Positions 40,322 through 47,599 of a stretch of 64,000 nucleotides of DNA are shown in pieces. The stretch spans positions 62,001 through 126,000 of the forward strand of contig NZ_VCIW01000006.1 of assembly GCF_005765165.1 (NCBI RefSeq). Direction: 5' to 3'. The stretch comes from Paenibacillus antri (GTDB taxonomy: Bacteria > Bacillota > Bacilli > Paenibacillales > YIM-B00363). Both the position numbers and the translations under genes were made by a program. Each line of letters starts with the position of its first letter. Position 1 is the first letter of the stretch. The notes beneath the pieces were generated by a model. That model worked only from the letters and a program-made list of their open reading frames with translations. It searched no databases and was not told the DNA's origin.

Positions 40322-42067
40322 ATGGCTATTAGGAAAATGTTGTTATCGTTCTGCCTCCTTCTCGCGTCGGCAACCATTGCGTCCGGGAGTGTTGGCGCAG
40401 CCGCATCCGAACCTGCCCGATTTACAATGGGGGTATCCGCCGAGCGACTGGCGCCGGGCGGAACCGTGACGGTTTCCGTCGGCGTTCAAGGCGGGGAAGA
40501 CGTACAAGGTTTCAGTGCATCGCTAGCGTATGACGCCGATCGCCTGGAAGTCGTCGATGCGACGCTGCGGTCCGAATTCGGCACGGTCGGTTCCAATGCT
40601 TCGTTCCTGCAATTCGATGCCGGCGGCGAGCTGCGGGTCGTCGCTGTACGGCTCGGGAAATCCGAAGGTGTATCCGGCGACGTTCCCCTGTTCACGGTTC
40701 GACTGAAGGCGAAGTCCGGAAGCGGGGAAGCTCGTGTCCGCTTGACCGCGGGTGCTTCGTACTCCGATTCCGACTCGACCTTGTTCCAGTCCGACGCCGA
40801 GGTAGGGCGTACGATTACGGTCGCGAGCGGGACCGCGCCGGGACCGGGCGGACCTGCGCCAGGGGCGGGCGGCGCTCCGGGAGGTCCGGGAGGCGGGGCG
40901 CTTCCCCCTGCAGGACTAGAGACAGGTGGCCAGGACGCCGCCGCAAGCGTGATGGTGGATAAAGACTGGTTCGCGGAGCAGCGGAAGGCAGGGGAGACGA
41001 TCACGGTGCGGGTCCCGGAGGCCGAGAGCCGGCTCGAGGTCCGGTTGCCGTTAGGAGCGCTGTCGTCCGGGAGCGACCGAGGGAACGTATACGTCGTAAG
41101 CCCGCTGGGGTCGTATCGGTTGCCGTTGAGCCTGCTGTCGACGTTCGGCGTCGGAGCCGGGGCGGATACGGAGTTGATCCTCTCGATGGAGGCCGTGGAA
41201 GCAGATAAGGATCTTTCGATGCGGGAGGCGGCGGACGGCATCGGAGCGAGTCTTCTAACCGGCGGCGTACAATTCCAGGTTGCGGTCGCCTCCGGCGGCA
41301 TAACGACGCCGGTCGCCGACTTCGGCAATGAATACGTAGAACGATCTTTACCGCTGCCTTCAGGCGAGATCGACGCGAACGCGGTCGGCGTATGGTACGA
41401 CGAGGCGACTGCTTCCTATCGCTTCGTCCCGACACGCTTCGACCGCGAAGGCGGCACGACGACGGCGACGCTGCGACGCCCCGGCAACAGCGTGTATGCC
41501 GTCGCCTCGATGTCGAAATCGTTTGAGGATTTGACGAACCATTGGGCGAAGGCGGATATCGAGCTGCTCGCGTCGAAGTTCATCCTCAAGGGGATGTCGG
41601 CGTCGACGTTCGAACCGGAAGCGTCCGTCACCCGGGCGCAATTCGCCGCGATGCTGATGCAGGCGCTAAGCCTGTCCGAGGCGCCGGCCCATGCGGCGTT
41701 CAGCGACGTACGCCCCGGCGATTGGCATGCCGGCGCGGTCGGCGCCGCCGCGAAGGCCGTTCTGATCGCCGGGTACGCGGACGGCACGTTCCAGCCCGAC
41801 CGGACGATCACGAGGCAGGAGATGGCGGTGATCGTGTCCCGGGCGCTCGCTTTCGTCGACAAGCCGGCGCCGGAGTCGGGGCCGACCCTTCGTTACTCGG
41901 ATGCGGCCGGCATACCGGAGTGGGCGAGCGGCGCGGTCGCGGAAGCTTCGTCCGCCGGCATCATGAGCGCGGTTGCGGCGGATCGCTTCGGCGGGGAGCA
42001 ATCGACCACGCGGGCGCAGGCGGCCGTCGTCTTGAAGCGGATGCTGCAATGGGTAGATTTCTTATAA
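40322..42067 (+). CDS. Cell-wall anchoring protein: cohesin-like domain + three SLH repeats
   Basis: 581 aa. Signal peptide (about 1-28); cohesin-like domain (about 30-165, VQGFSASLAYDADRLEVVDA); Pro/Gly-rich linker (about 168-200); a beta-rich domain of about 200 residues common in SLH proteins; three SLH domains (about 400-581, e.g. ASVTRAQFAAMLMQAL, GYADGTFQPDRTITRQEMAV). It should bind the secondary cell-wall polymer and present one cohesin outward, like anchoring scaffoldins of cellulosome-forming clostridia. ATG 40322 has AAGGA at a long 13-nt spacing. A bidirectional terminator follows. Confidence 0.85.
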   Translation: MAIRKMLLSFCLLLASATIASGSVGAAASEPARFTMGVSAERLAPGGTVTVSVGVQGGEDVQGFSASLAYDADRLEVVDATLRSEFGTVGSNASFLQFDAGGELRVVAVRLGKSEGVSGDVPLFTVRLKAKSGSGEARVRLTAGASYSDSDSTLFQSDAEVGRTITVASGTAPGPGGPAPGAGGAPGGPGGGALPPAGLETGGQDAAASVMVDKDWFAEQRKAGETITVRVPEAESRLEVRLPLGALSSGSDRGNVYVVSPLGSYRLPLSLLSTFGVGAGADTELILSMEAVEADKDLSMREAADGIGASLLTGGVQFQVAVASGGITTPVADFGNEYVERSLPLPSGEIDANAVGVWYDEATASYRFVPTRFDREGGTTTATLRRPGNSVYAVASMSKSFEDLTNHWAKADIELLASKFILKGMSASTFEPEASVTRAQFAAMLMQALSLSEAPAHAAFSDVRPGDWHAGAVGAAAKAVLIAGYADGTFQPDRTITRQEMAVIVSRALAFVDKPAPESGPTLRYSDAAGIPEWASGAVAEASSAGIMSAVAADRFGGEQSTTRAQAAVVLKRMLQWVDFL

Positions 42068-42069
42068 AC

Positions 42070-42112
42070 AAACAAGGTCGTCCGAGCGAGACATCGCCGG
42101 ACGACCTTGTTT
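42070..42112. terminator. Bidirectional terminator
   Basis: A perfect approximately 15-bp inverted repeat (AACAAGGTCGTCCG and its complement, 42070-42084 / 42098-42112) lies between convergent genes, ending in T/A runs. Confidence 0.88.
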
Positions 42113-42115
42113 GCG

Positions 42116-43477
42116 TTATTGCTGCTCCATCAGCCAATGAAGCAGCTTCGGCTGCTGCGCCCAGAGGGAGGCGTGCGTCGTGACGTAGTGCACCGCTTCG
42201 TCGGGGCCGCCGACGACGTAGTGCTCCGGAAGCCTCTTAGGCAGCTTTTCCTTCCCGAGCAAGTACGTAAGTACATGTTTGTTCGCCTGCGTCGCGGCCC
42301 GATACAGCAGCTGCAAGCGAGAAGTGGCGCCGTTCTTTAAGAATTCTAATACGAGGCGGTCGTACGCGAAGGAGGCGGACGCTTCGCCCTCGAATCGTTC
42401 GAACAACGCCTCCGCTTCGTCGAGCTTCCCGAGCCGCAAATACGCGGCCGCCAACAAATACCGCGCGCCCATGTTGTCCCCGGCGTTCAGCCGCAGCATC
42501 TCTTCGAGATGCCGCTCCGCTTCCGCGACGTCGTCGGCGTACCAGCTGAACTCGGCGTAGTTGTATTTCGCCCGCATGTAGGGCCGCGTTTCGCTGAGGC
42601 CCCAGAAATGCCCTTCGTTTTCCGCGAAAAACGCCGCTCCCAGATCCCGCTCGCCGGCCTCTATGCCTTGGCGGAAGTAAGCCCGCGCTTGCTCCAGGTC
42701 CGAGCTTTCCTCGCCGAGGATGACGTACGCGTCCGCCGAGTCCGGGTACAACGCGATCGCTTCCCGAGCGAGACGTACGCGCTCCGCGGAGGTCGCGGCG
42801 TCGGCCGCGTCGAACAGCAAGTCCTGCGCCCGCTCGCGCGCGGAGACGCCCTGAGGCGTCGGCACCGGCTTCCCGGCCATGGCCCGATCCATGTAATCGC
42901 GGACGAACGCCTCCGCCTCTTCGATCGATTCGATCTGCCGCTCTTTCAAGAGCAGGTCGATATCGCGGTACATACGCTCCAGGTTCGGCTGCGAGGCGCC
43001 GGCCGTTTCGGGAGGCGCGTCCAACGTCTCCGCGTATTCGGCCAGCTCGGCATACCGCTTGGAGACGGTCCCCGAAGAGACTCCGTATTTGGCGGCCAGT
43101 CGAGACTGCGTCACGCCTCGCCCTTCGTCGCCCGGGGTGAAGTACTCGAGCGCCGCGCTGAACGCGCCGAACTTCTGGAAGACCGGCCGGGTCGTATGCG
43201 CGAAATCATGCCAAAATCCCACCAATGCGCGCAAATCCTCCGGGTCGAAGGCCGCATCCGCATGCTCGACGTAATGCTGCGCCTGAAGCCGGTACAGCTC
43301 GTTGTCCCACTTCAGCTCGCGGTCGATCCAGCCGGGCAGCTTGTCCCGCGTGATCCGGGTCGTCCCCGACGCCTCCTGTCGCTCCGGACGTTCCTCTTGA
43401 TACGTGTCGATGCAACACTTCTTGAATTTTTTCCCGCTGCCGCATGGGCACGGGTCGTTCCTTCCTGGCAGAGCCAA
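42116..43477 (-). CDS. SEC-C motif protein with HTH-like and TPR regions
   Basis: 453 aa. The N-terminus is a SEC-C zinc-binding motif (RNDPCPCGSGKKFKKCC) as found at the end of SecA and in many stand-alone proteins. A helix-turn-helix-like stretch follows (about residues 118-142, TQSRLAAKYGVSSGTVSKRY). The C-terminal half is helical with TPR-like repeats (about 230-420). Cytosolic, no catalytic residues recognised; perhaps a protein- or nucleic-acid-binding adaptor. It is 15 nt downstream of the PfkB kinase gene on the same strand. Confidence 0.75.
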   Translation of the reverse strand: MALPGRNDPCPCGSGKKFKKCCIDTYQEERPERQEASGTTRITRDKLPGWIDRELKWDNELYRLQAQHYVEHADAAFDPEDLRALVGFWHDFAHTTRPVFQKFGAFSAALEYFTPGDEGRGVTQSRLAAKYGVSSGTVSKRYAELAEYAETLDAPPETAGASQPNLERMYRDIDLLLKERQIESIEEAEAFVRDYMDRAMAGKPVPTPQGVSARERAQDLLFDAADAATSAERVRLAREAIALYPDSADAYVILGEESSDLEQARAYFRQGIEAGERDLGAAFFAENEGHFWGLSETRPYMRAKYNYAEFSWYADDVAEAERHLEEMLRLNAGDNMGARYLLAAAYLRLGKLDEAEALFERFEGEASASFAYDRLVLEFLKNGATSRLQLLYRAATQANKHVLTYLLGKEKLPKRLPEHYVVGGPDEAVHYVTTHASLWAQQPKLLHWLMEQQ

Positions 43478-43492
43478 GCCGTTCTCCTCCTC

Positions 43493-44443
43493 TTATATCA
43501 AACCCATTTTCTCGAAAATGTCATCCCGCCCCATCCGCTCCCGCGCGTCCGCGCACTCGTTCCGGTCGGATTCGACGACCCAACCGGCGACCTTCGCGCC
43601 GCAGACGACGGCGCGATCGAGCGGCAGTCCGCGCGACAAGGCGAACGCCGTCCCGGCGGCGAAGGCGTCTCCCGCGCCGCTGGAGTCGACGAGCCGCGCG
43701 GGGAACGCGGGCTGGAAGCCGGAGCGGCCGGCGGCGCGGTCGTAATACACGGAGCCTTCGGCTCCCAAGGTGACGACCATGGCGCGAAGCTCGCGTTCGT
43801 CGACGAAGGCGCGGAGCGACGCCAGCCGCTCCTCGTTCGAGATCGAGCCCCAGGGGCGGCCGCTGAGCCGCTCGGCTTCGACATGATTGCAGACGAAGCA
43901 GTCGAGCGCGCCGAGCAACGCGGGATGCTCTCCGATCACCTGCAGGTTGTTCGGCAGTCCGTAGACGGGGATGCCGAAGCGCTTCGCCAGCTCGATCGCC
44001 CGGCGGGTGATCGCTTCGGTAAGATCGACCGACAGGACGAGGTGCGTGGCATCCCGAAGCGCCTCCTCGCCGGCGTCCTCGAGCAGGCGGGCGAGACCCG
44101 CGAAGTCGGGCTGCCGCGAGATCGAACCGGCCAGATTCCCGTCGGCGTCCACAATGGCCATCCACATGCCCATGCCGCGGTCCGCAGGACGGATAAAGCG
44201 GGTATCCGCGCCGAGGGCGTCCAACCGCTCGACGATTTCCCGGCTGGGCGCGCCGTCGTCGACCGTTGCGAGGAGCCGCGTCTCGCCGCCGAGCGCGGCG
44301 AGATTGGCGGCGACGTTCCGCCCGACGCCGCCGTGAACGAAGCGAACGTCGCCGACGTTTTTCCCGATGGGGTCGTAGGCATGCGACGCATACCCCTTCA
44401 AATCTAAAAATACATTGCCGATAACTACGAGGGTGGGGGTCAT
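43493..44443 (-). CDS. PfkB/ribokinase-family carbohydrate kinase
   Basis: A 316-aa sugar or nucleoside kinase. It has the N-terminal GGVGRNVAANLAALGG substrate/lid region (about residues 38-53) and C-terminal PfkB signature DSSGAGDAFAAG (about 245-256) with the catalytic Asp. The NHVEAERLSG stretch resembles pseudouridine-kinase-like members, but the substrate cannot be fixed. The opposite strand holds a 632-codon open frame that is a GC-driven shadow. Confidence 0.88.
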   Translation of the reverse strand: MTPTLVVIGNVFLDLKGYASHAYDPIGKNVGDVRFVHGGVGRNVAANLAALGGETRLLATVDDGAPSREIVERLDALGADTRFIRPADRGMGMWMAIVDADGNLAGSISRQPDFAGLARLLEDAGEEALRDATHLVLSVDLTEAITRRAIELAKRFGIPVYGLPNNLQVIGEHPALLGALDCFVCNHVEAERLSGRPWGSISNEERLASLRAFVDERELRAMVVTLGAEGSVYYDRAAGRSGFQPAFPARLVDSSGAGDAFAAGTAFALSRGLPLDRAVVCGAKVAGWVVESDRNECADARERMGRDDIFEKMGLI

Positions 44444-44577
44444 TTTCGGTCGACAAGCTCCCTTGGATAATGTTCTGATTTATTGTACCAAAATCGCGAC
44501 CCCCTGAAACCGTCCATCCTTTCCGAACGATATGGACATCAAGACAAGACTACATACTTTTTAGGAGGATGGGTTCT

Positions 44578-45369
44578 ATGAATCAGAAGACAGGTTCGAA
44601 GAAGGTAACGCTGCTCGCGCTTGCGACGGTGGTGGCGAGCATGAGCATCGGCTCCGCGGTCGTCGGCGCGGCGGATGGCAACAAGGGCAAAGGCGCTGAG
44701 AAGAAGGCCGAGGCGAGCGTGCAAGCGGAGACGAGCGTAACGGCGGACGTCTATGGCGGCGGAAATAACGGCAACCACGGGAAAGGCAACACCCATGGGT
44801 TGGAAAACGCGCTTTCCAAGCTCGAAGGCAAGCCGGCGGCCGAGGTCATTCTCGAGATTCTCGCGGACCGGACCGTCGACGCCGAGGCGCTTGCGCTCGA
44901 ACTCGAGGCGGACGGCGAGATCGAAGCGGCGGTCGTCGCTCAACAGGAAGCGGCGGTGCAAAACCCGACCGATGCGAAGCTCGTGAAGAAGCTCGCGAAG
45001 CTGCTGGACAAGGCCGGCCACAAGGGGATCAAGGCGTTCGTCAACGGCAAGCAGCCGGAATTTGACGTGAAGCCGTTCGCGAAAAACGGACGCACGCTCG
45101 TGCCGTTCCGCGCGATCGCCGCATCGCTGAAGGCCGATGTGTCGTTCGACGCCGCGACGCAGACGGTGACGGTCGTCCGCGGCGACGTCACGGTGAAGCT
45201 GACGCTCGGCAGCGACACGGCATACGTGAACGACGTTGCCGTGAAGCTCGACGTGGCGGCGGAGTCGGTGGAGGGCCGTACGGTCATTCCGCTGCGCTTC
45301 TTGGCCGAAGCGTTCGATGCGAACGTTGAATTCGATGTCGAGACGCAAAGCGTCATTATTACGGAATAA
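44578..45369 (+). CDS. Secreted stalk-domain (copper amine oxidase N-like) protein
   Basis: 263 aa from ATG 44578 (AGGAGG 9 nt upstream; ATG 44569 abuts the ribosome site). Signal peptide (about 1-32), a Lys/Ala/Gly-rich segment with a GGGNNGNHGKGN patch, a helical region (about 75-145) and a C-terminal copper amine oxidase N-like domain (about 148-263) with RTLVPFRAIAASL and RTVIPLRFLAEAF repeats. Surface role, no enzymatic motif. Confidence 0.82.
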   Translation: MNQKTGSKKVTLLALATVVASMSIGSAVVGAADGNKGKGAEKKAEASVQAETSVTADVYGGGNNGNHGKGNTHGLENALSKLEGKPAAEVILEILADRTVDAEALALELEADGEIEAAVVAQQEAAVQNPTDAKLVKKLAKLLDKAGHKGIKAFVNGKQPEFDVKPFAKNGRTLVPFRAIAASLKADVSFDAATQTVTVVRGDVTVKLTLGSDTAYVNDVAVKLDVAAESVEGRTVIPLRFLAEAFDANVEFDVETQSVIITE

Positions 45370-45383
45370 TAGAACGAGACGAT

Positions 45384-45420
45384 CGACCGTTCCCGGGAAT
45401 CCGGGAACGGTCGTTTGCGT
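45384..45420 (+). terminator. Rho-independent terminator
   Basis: A 13-bp stem CGACCGTTCCCGG (45384-45396) pairs with CCGGGAACGGTCG (45401-45413), loop GAAT, followed by T-rich sequence. Confidence 0.85.
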
Positions 45421-45488
45421 TTCTGGGTCCATTTTCCCGAGGGATGTCGCATCGTGTAGAATTTTTTCGCAATTTCGCCAAATTACTA

Positions 45489-45517
45489 TTGTCACAAACT
45501 GGTGATTCTACTATAAT
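45489..45517 (+). promoter_or_regulatory. Strong sigma-A promoter
   Basis: TTGTCA (45489-45494), 17-nt spacer, TATAAT (45512-45517). It drives the 135-aa gene and, lacking a terminator before it, probably the riboswitch region downstream. Confidence 0.85.
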
Positions 45518-45583
45518 AGGACACACGACCCACTAGAGTTGACACGCGCAAACTATTGTTGACAGAAAGGGGGTATGTAATGT

Positions 45584-45991
45584 ATGGAGATGACCGAGTC
45601 GTTAACGAAGCAGTTAAACATGGTGTTCGGGAAGCTGAGCGAGGAGCTCGCGAATCTTTCGTCCGGCATTGTGTTCGTACAAATACGCAGCAACGTGATC
45701 GGGAAGTTCGGCATCCGGCACGATCCGTTCGAGACGAGCAAGACTCGGCCGTTCCAAGGCACGAGCGGGTTGACGGAGTCGCAGCGGAACGATTTCCGCC
45801 GAATGGCGATCCAAGCGTTGGGCCATAAGGTCGGATGGACGCACGGCGAGATCCAGTTCGAGTTCGCCGTCAGGCAAGGAAAGCTGAGATTGAGCATCAC
45901 CTTCGAATCGAATTACAATATGTCCAACTTGTTGCCGAAGTTCGATCTCGGCGGCGGATGGGGCGGCGCCGGCGAGATCGAAGGGGCATAA
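45584..45991 (+). CDS. Conserved-looking protein of unknown function
   Basis: 135 aa from ATG 45584 with AAAGGGGG about 10 nt upstream. A soluble alpha/beta protein by composition: SGIVFVQIRSNVIGKFGIRH (about 26-45), a basic middle (SQRNDFRRMAIQALGHKVG) and a glycine-rich C-terminus (LGGGWGGAGE). No signal or membrane segment. It is driven by a near-consensus promoter and lies directly upstream of a c-di-GMP riboswitch. I do not recognise the family. Confidence 0.7.
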   Translation: MEMTESLTKQLNMVFGKLSEELANLSSGIVFVQIRSNVIGKFGIRHDPFETSKTRPFQGTSGLTESQRNDFRRMAIQALGHKVGWTHGEIQFEFAVRQGKLRLSITFESNYNMSNLLPKFDLGGGWGGAGEIEGA

Positions 45992-46027
45992 CGATATTTG
46001 GAAACCAACTACATATCCGATTTGTTG

Positions 46028-46112
46028 ATTCAAGGCAAACCCATCGAAAGGTGGGGACGCAAAGCTATAGGGGCTACGCTTACGAGTAAGCATGCCAGCC
46101 AGCTGCCGCAAA
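46028..46112 (+). ncRNA. Cyclic di-GMP-I (GEMM) riboswitch
   Basis: The sequence shows the diagnostic elements in order: AAGGCAAACC, a hairpin CCCATC-GAAA-GGTGGG with GNRA loop, the conserved GGGACGCAAAGC joining strand, then a second hairpin region ending ATGCCAGCCAGCTGCCG. This matches the GEMM-I class that binds c-di-GMP. It begins about 36 nt after the stop of the 135-aa gene and is followed by an intrinsic terminator (46149-46184) and then a small secreted-protein gene, so it probably acts by transcription attenuation. Confidence 0.93.
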
Positions 46113-46148
46113 CCGGGCCAGTCATCGTGACGGACGAAGCACGTACCG

Positions 46149-46184
46149 GCTCACTTGCAGCAGCAGCTGTGGAGTGGGCTTTTT
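46149..46184 (+). terminator. Expression-platform terminator of the c-di-GMP riboswitch
   Basis: GGCTCACTTGCAGC (46149-46162) pairs with GCTGTGGAGTGGGCT (46166-46180, with G-U pairs and one bulge), followed by TTTTT. It lies between the aptamer and the ribosome site of the next gene. Confidence 0.82.
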
Positions 46185-46208
46185 CTATGTCTCTTTGGGG
46201 AGGTAGGT

Positions 46209-46475
46209 ATGCAGCGTATGGTATTCAAGATGTTGTGTGTCCTGCTTTTGACGGCGATGCTTACGCGCTTCGGACAACCGGGCGAACTGGAACATGCGGT
46301 AGAGCGGTTGGCGTGGCTCAAGGCGGTCGAGGCGCCGTCGTCGACGGACCAAGCGGAGTCCGCCTCGGAGCGGAACCGGCGGGAGAACGCGATAGGCAAG
46401 GGCGTGTTGGAGCGCAGCTTCCGGCTGCGGTCCCGGCTGAATACGCATTTATTAATGTTGAAGTTCAAGCGATAG
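46209..46475 (+). CDS. Small secreted or membrane-anchored protein under c-di-GMP riboswitch control
   Basis: 88 aa from ATG 46209 (GGGGAGG upstream). The N-terminus is a short hydrophobic helix (MQRMVFKMLCVLLLTAML) that may be a signal peptide or anchor; the rest is charged and helical (ELEHAVERLAWLKAV, then Arg/Ser-rich). It has no recognised domain. An earlier TTG in frame (46155) lies inside the terminator and is rejected. A terminator follows, so this gene is the main or only direct target of the riboswitch. Confidence 0.72.
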   Translation: MQRMVFKMLCVLLLTAMLTRFGQPGELEHAVERLAWLKAVEAPSSTDQAESASERNRRENAIGKGVLERSFRLRSRLNTHLLMLKFKR

Positions 46476-46492
46476 ATTTCTATGGAGTGGCG

Positions 46493-46536
46493 AAGCGCGC
46501 CCTCGTTCGTCTTTCGGGACGGCGGGGCGCTTTTCT
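46493..46536 (+). terminator. Terminator after the riboswitch target
   Basis: AAGCGC...CCC (46493 on) pairs imperfectly with GGGGCGCTT (to about 46532), followed by TTTT. Confidence 0.65.
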
Positions 46537-46563
46537 TGTTTTCCGGGGGAGGAGGGGCGAGGG

Positions 46564-47265
46564 GTGGCGGAACCGTTCGAGAGCGCGCACGAACGCTGGC
46601 TGCAGTCGCATCTGGAGGGACGAACGGGAGAGCGGCGGGGGCGGCTTACACGGAAGAGGTATGCGGAGACGTTGTTCTTGCGGCAGGTGTGGTGGCCGTT
46701 GTTCGGAAGCTTCGATGCGCTTCACCCGGAGTATGAGGTGGCGGATTGGCGAGGGAGGTCGTATTTCGCGGACTTCGTCTGGCTGCCGGGATCGGGGGAG
46801 AAGCTCGTCTTCGAGGTGAAGGGCTTCGGACCGCACGTGACGGAGATGGATCGAAGAGGTTATTGCGAAGAGTTGAACCGCGAGACGTTCCTGCAAGGGC
46901 TCGGCTACCGCGTCATCTCGATTCCGCACGACGACGTGGCGAGCCGCCCGGATGTCGTGCAGTCGTTGCTGCGCATGGTGCTGAGCCGATTTCAACCGAT
47001 CCGTAAGTCTAGGGCTCGTCCGTCCCTCATCGAGAGGGAAATTATGCTCCTAGCCTTCAGTTGCGCGGGTGTATTGCGAGGCGTCGATGTTGCAACGCAC
47101 TTAGACGTTAGTCATCGGACGGCGGTACGGTATTTGCAACGGCTCTGTGAGAAAGGAGTGCTAGAGGCATTGCGAAACGGTGCGAAGGGGGAGCGAGTGA
47201 CGGAATATCGAGTCATCAAGGAGAAGCAGGGGCTGCTCGGACTGTGGCAATGGGACGAGGGATAG
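46564..47265 (+). CDS. Restriction-endonuclease-fold protein with C-terminal winged helix
   Basis: 233 aa from GTG 46564 (GGAGG upstream). The N-terminal half resembles PD-(D/E)xK nuclease folds: an acidic residue in YFADFVWLPG (about 60-69) and FEVKG (about 79-83), the usual D...ExK spacing, after a basic helical region with R-rich segments. The C-terminal half (about 150-233) is a winged HTH: RGVDVATHLDVSHRTAVRYL and KGVLEAL. No partner methylase or transposase gene is nearby. It might be a DNA-binding regulator with a degenerate nuclease fold, or an active nuclease. Confidence 0.65.
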   Translation: MAEPFESAHERWLQSHLEGRTGERRGRLTRKRYAETLFLRQVWWPLFGSFDALHPEYEVADWRGRSYFADFVWLPGSGEKLVFEVKGFGPHVTEMDRRGYCEELNRETFLQGLGYRVISIPHDDVASRPDVVQSLLRMVLSRFQPIRKSRARPSLIEREIMLLAFSCAGVLRGVDVATHLDVSHRTAVRYLQRLCEKGVLEALRNGAKGERVTEYRVIKEKQGLLGLWQWDEG

Positions 47266-47599
47266 TCTCCTGTTCGGGTTTTTGCGCAATCGTGCGTATA
47301 TTTTAATCCGAATGAGTCGATATCTCCTCGATATGCGCAAAACTTCATAAATCCCACCGGATTCCGGTGGGAAGGGGGAGGAATATAAGAACTTTTGCCG
47401 ATATGATTTTGAATCGAGTCTACCGCATAACAAATATATGACTTTTTGCGCAAGTCCTGGGGAAAACCGACGGAAGAGCCCGCCCGCCGCCGCCAACCGC
47501 CATCGCTTGTCATGCTCGTCATGCTAGTCTGCATAAATGGCCAACCCCCCTCATAGACATGTTATCGAGTACAAGAAATCGATCGGAGGGGTGGACCTC
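47266..47599. other. 334-bp intergenic region with repeated TGCGCAA boxes and a hairpin
   Basis: No gene seen. It contains TTTTTGCGCAA at 47279-47289 and again at 47443-47453, TGCGCAA at 47334-47340, a direct repeat of TCGATAT (47318 and 47328) and a perfect 10-bp hairpin TCCCACCGGA (47352-47372). The pattern looks regulatory, but no binding protein can be assigned. Confidence 0.5.

Noticed and set aside
42509-44407. 632-codon open frame on the + strand
   Set aside because: It lies antisense to the SEC-C and PfkB genes, which have clear motifs; long shadows are normal in this GC-rich DNA. The translation is Arg-rich without domains.
47352-47372. Perfect hairpin considered as a terminator of the nuclease/HTH gene
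   Set aside because: It is about 90 nt past the stop and is followed by a purine-rich run, not by T residues.
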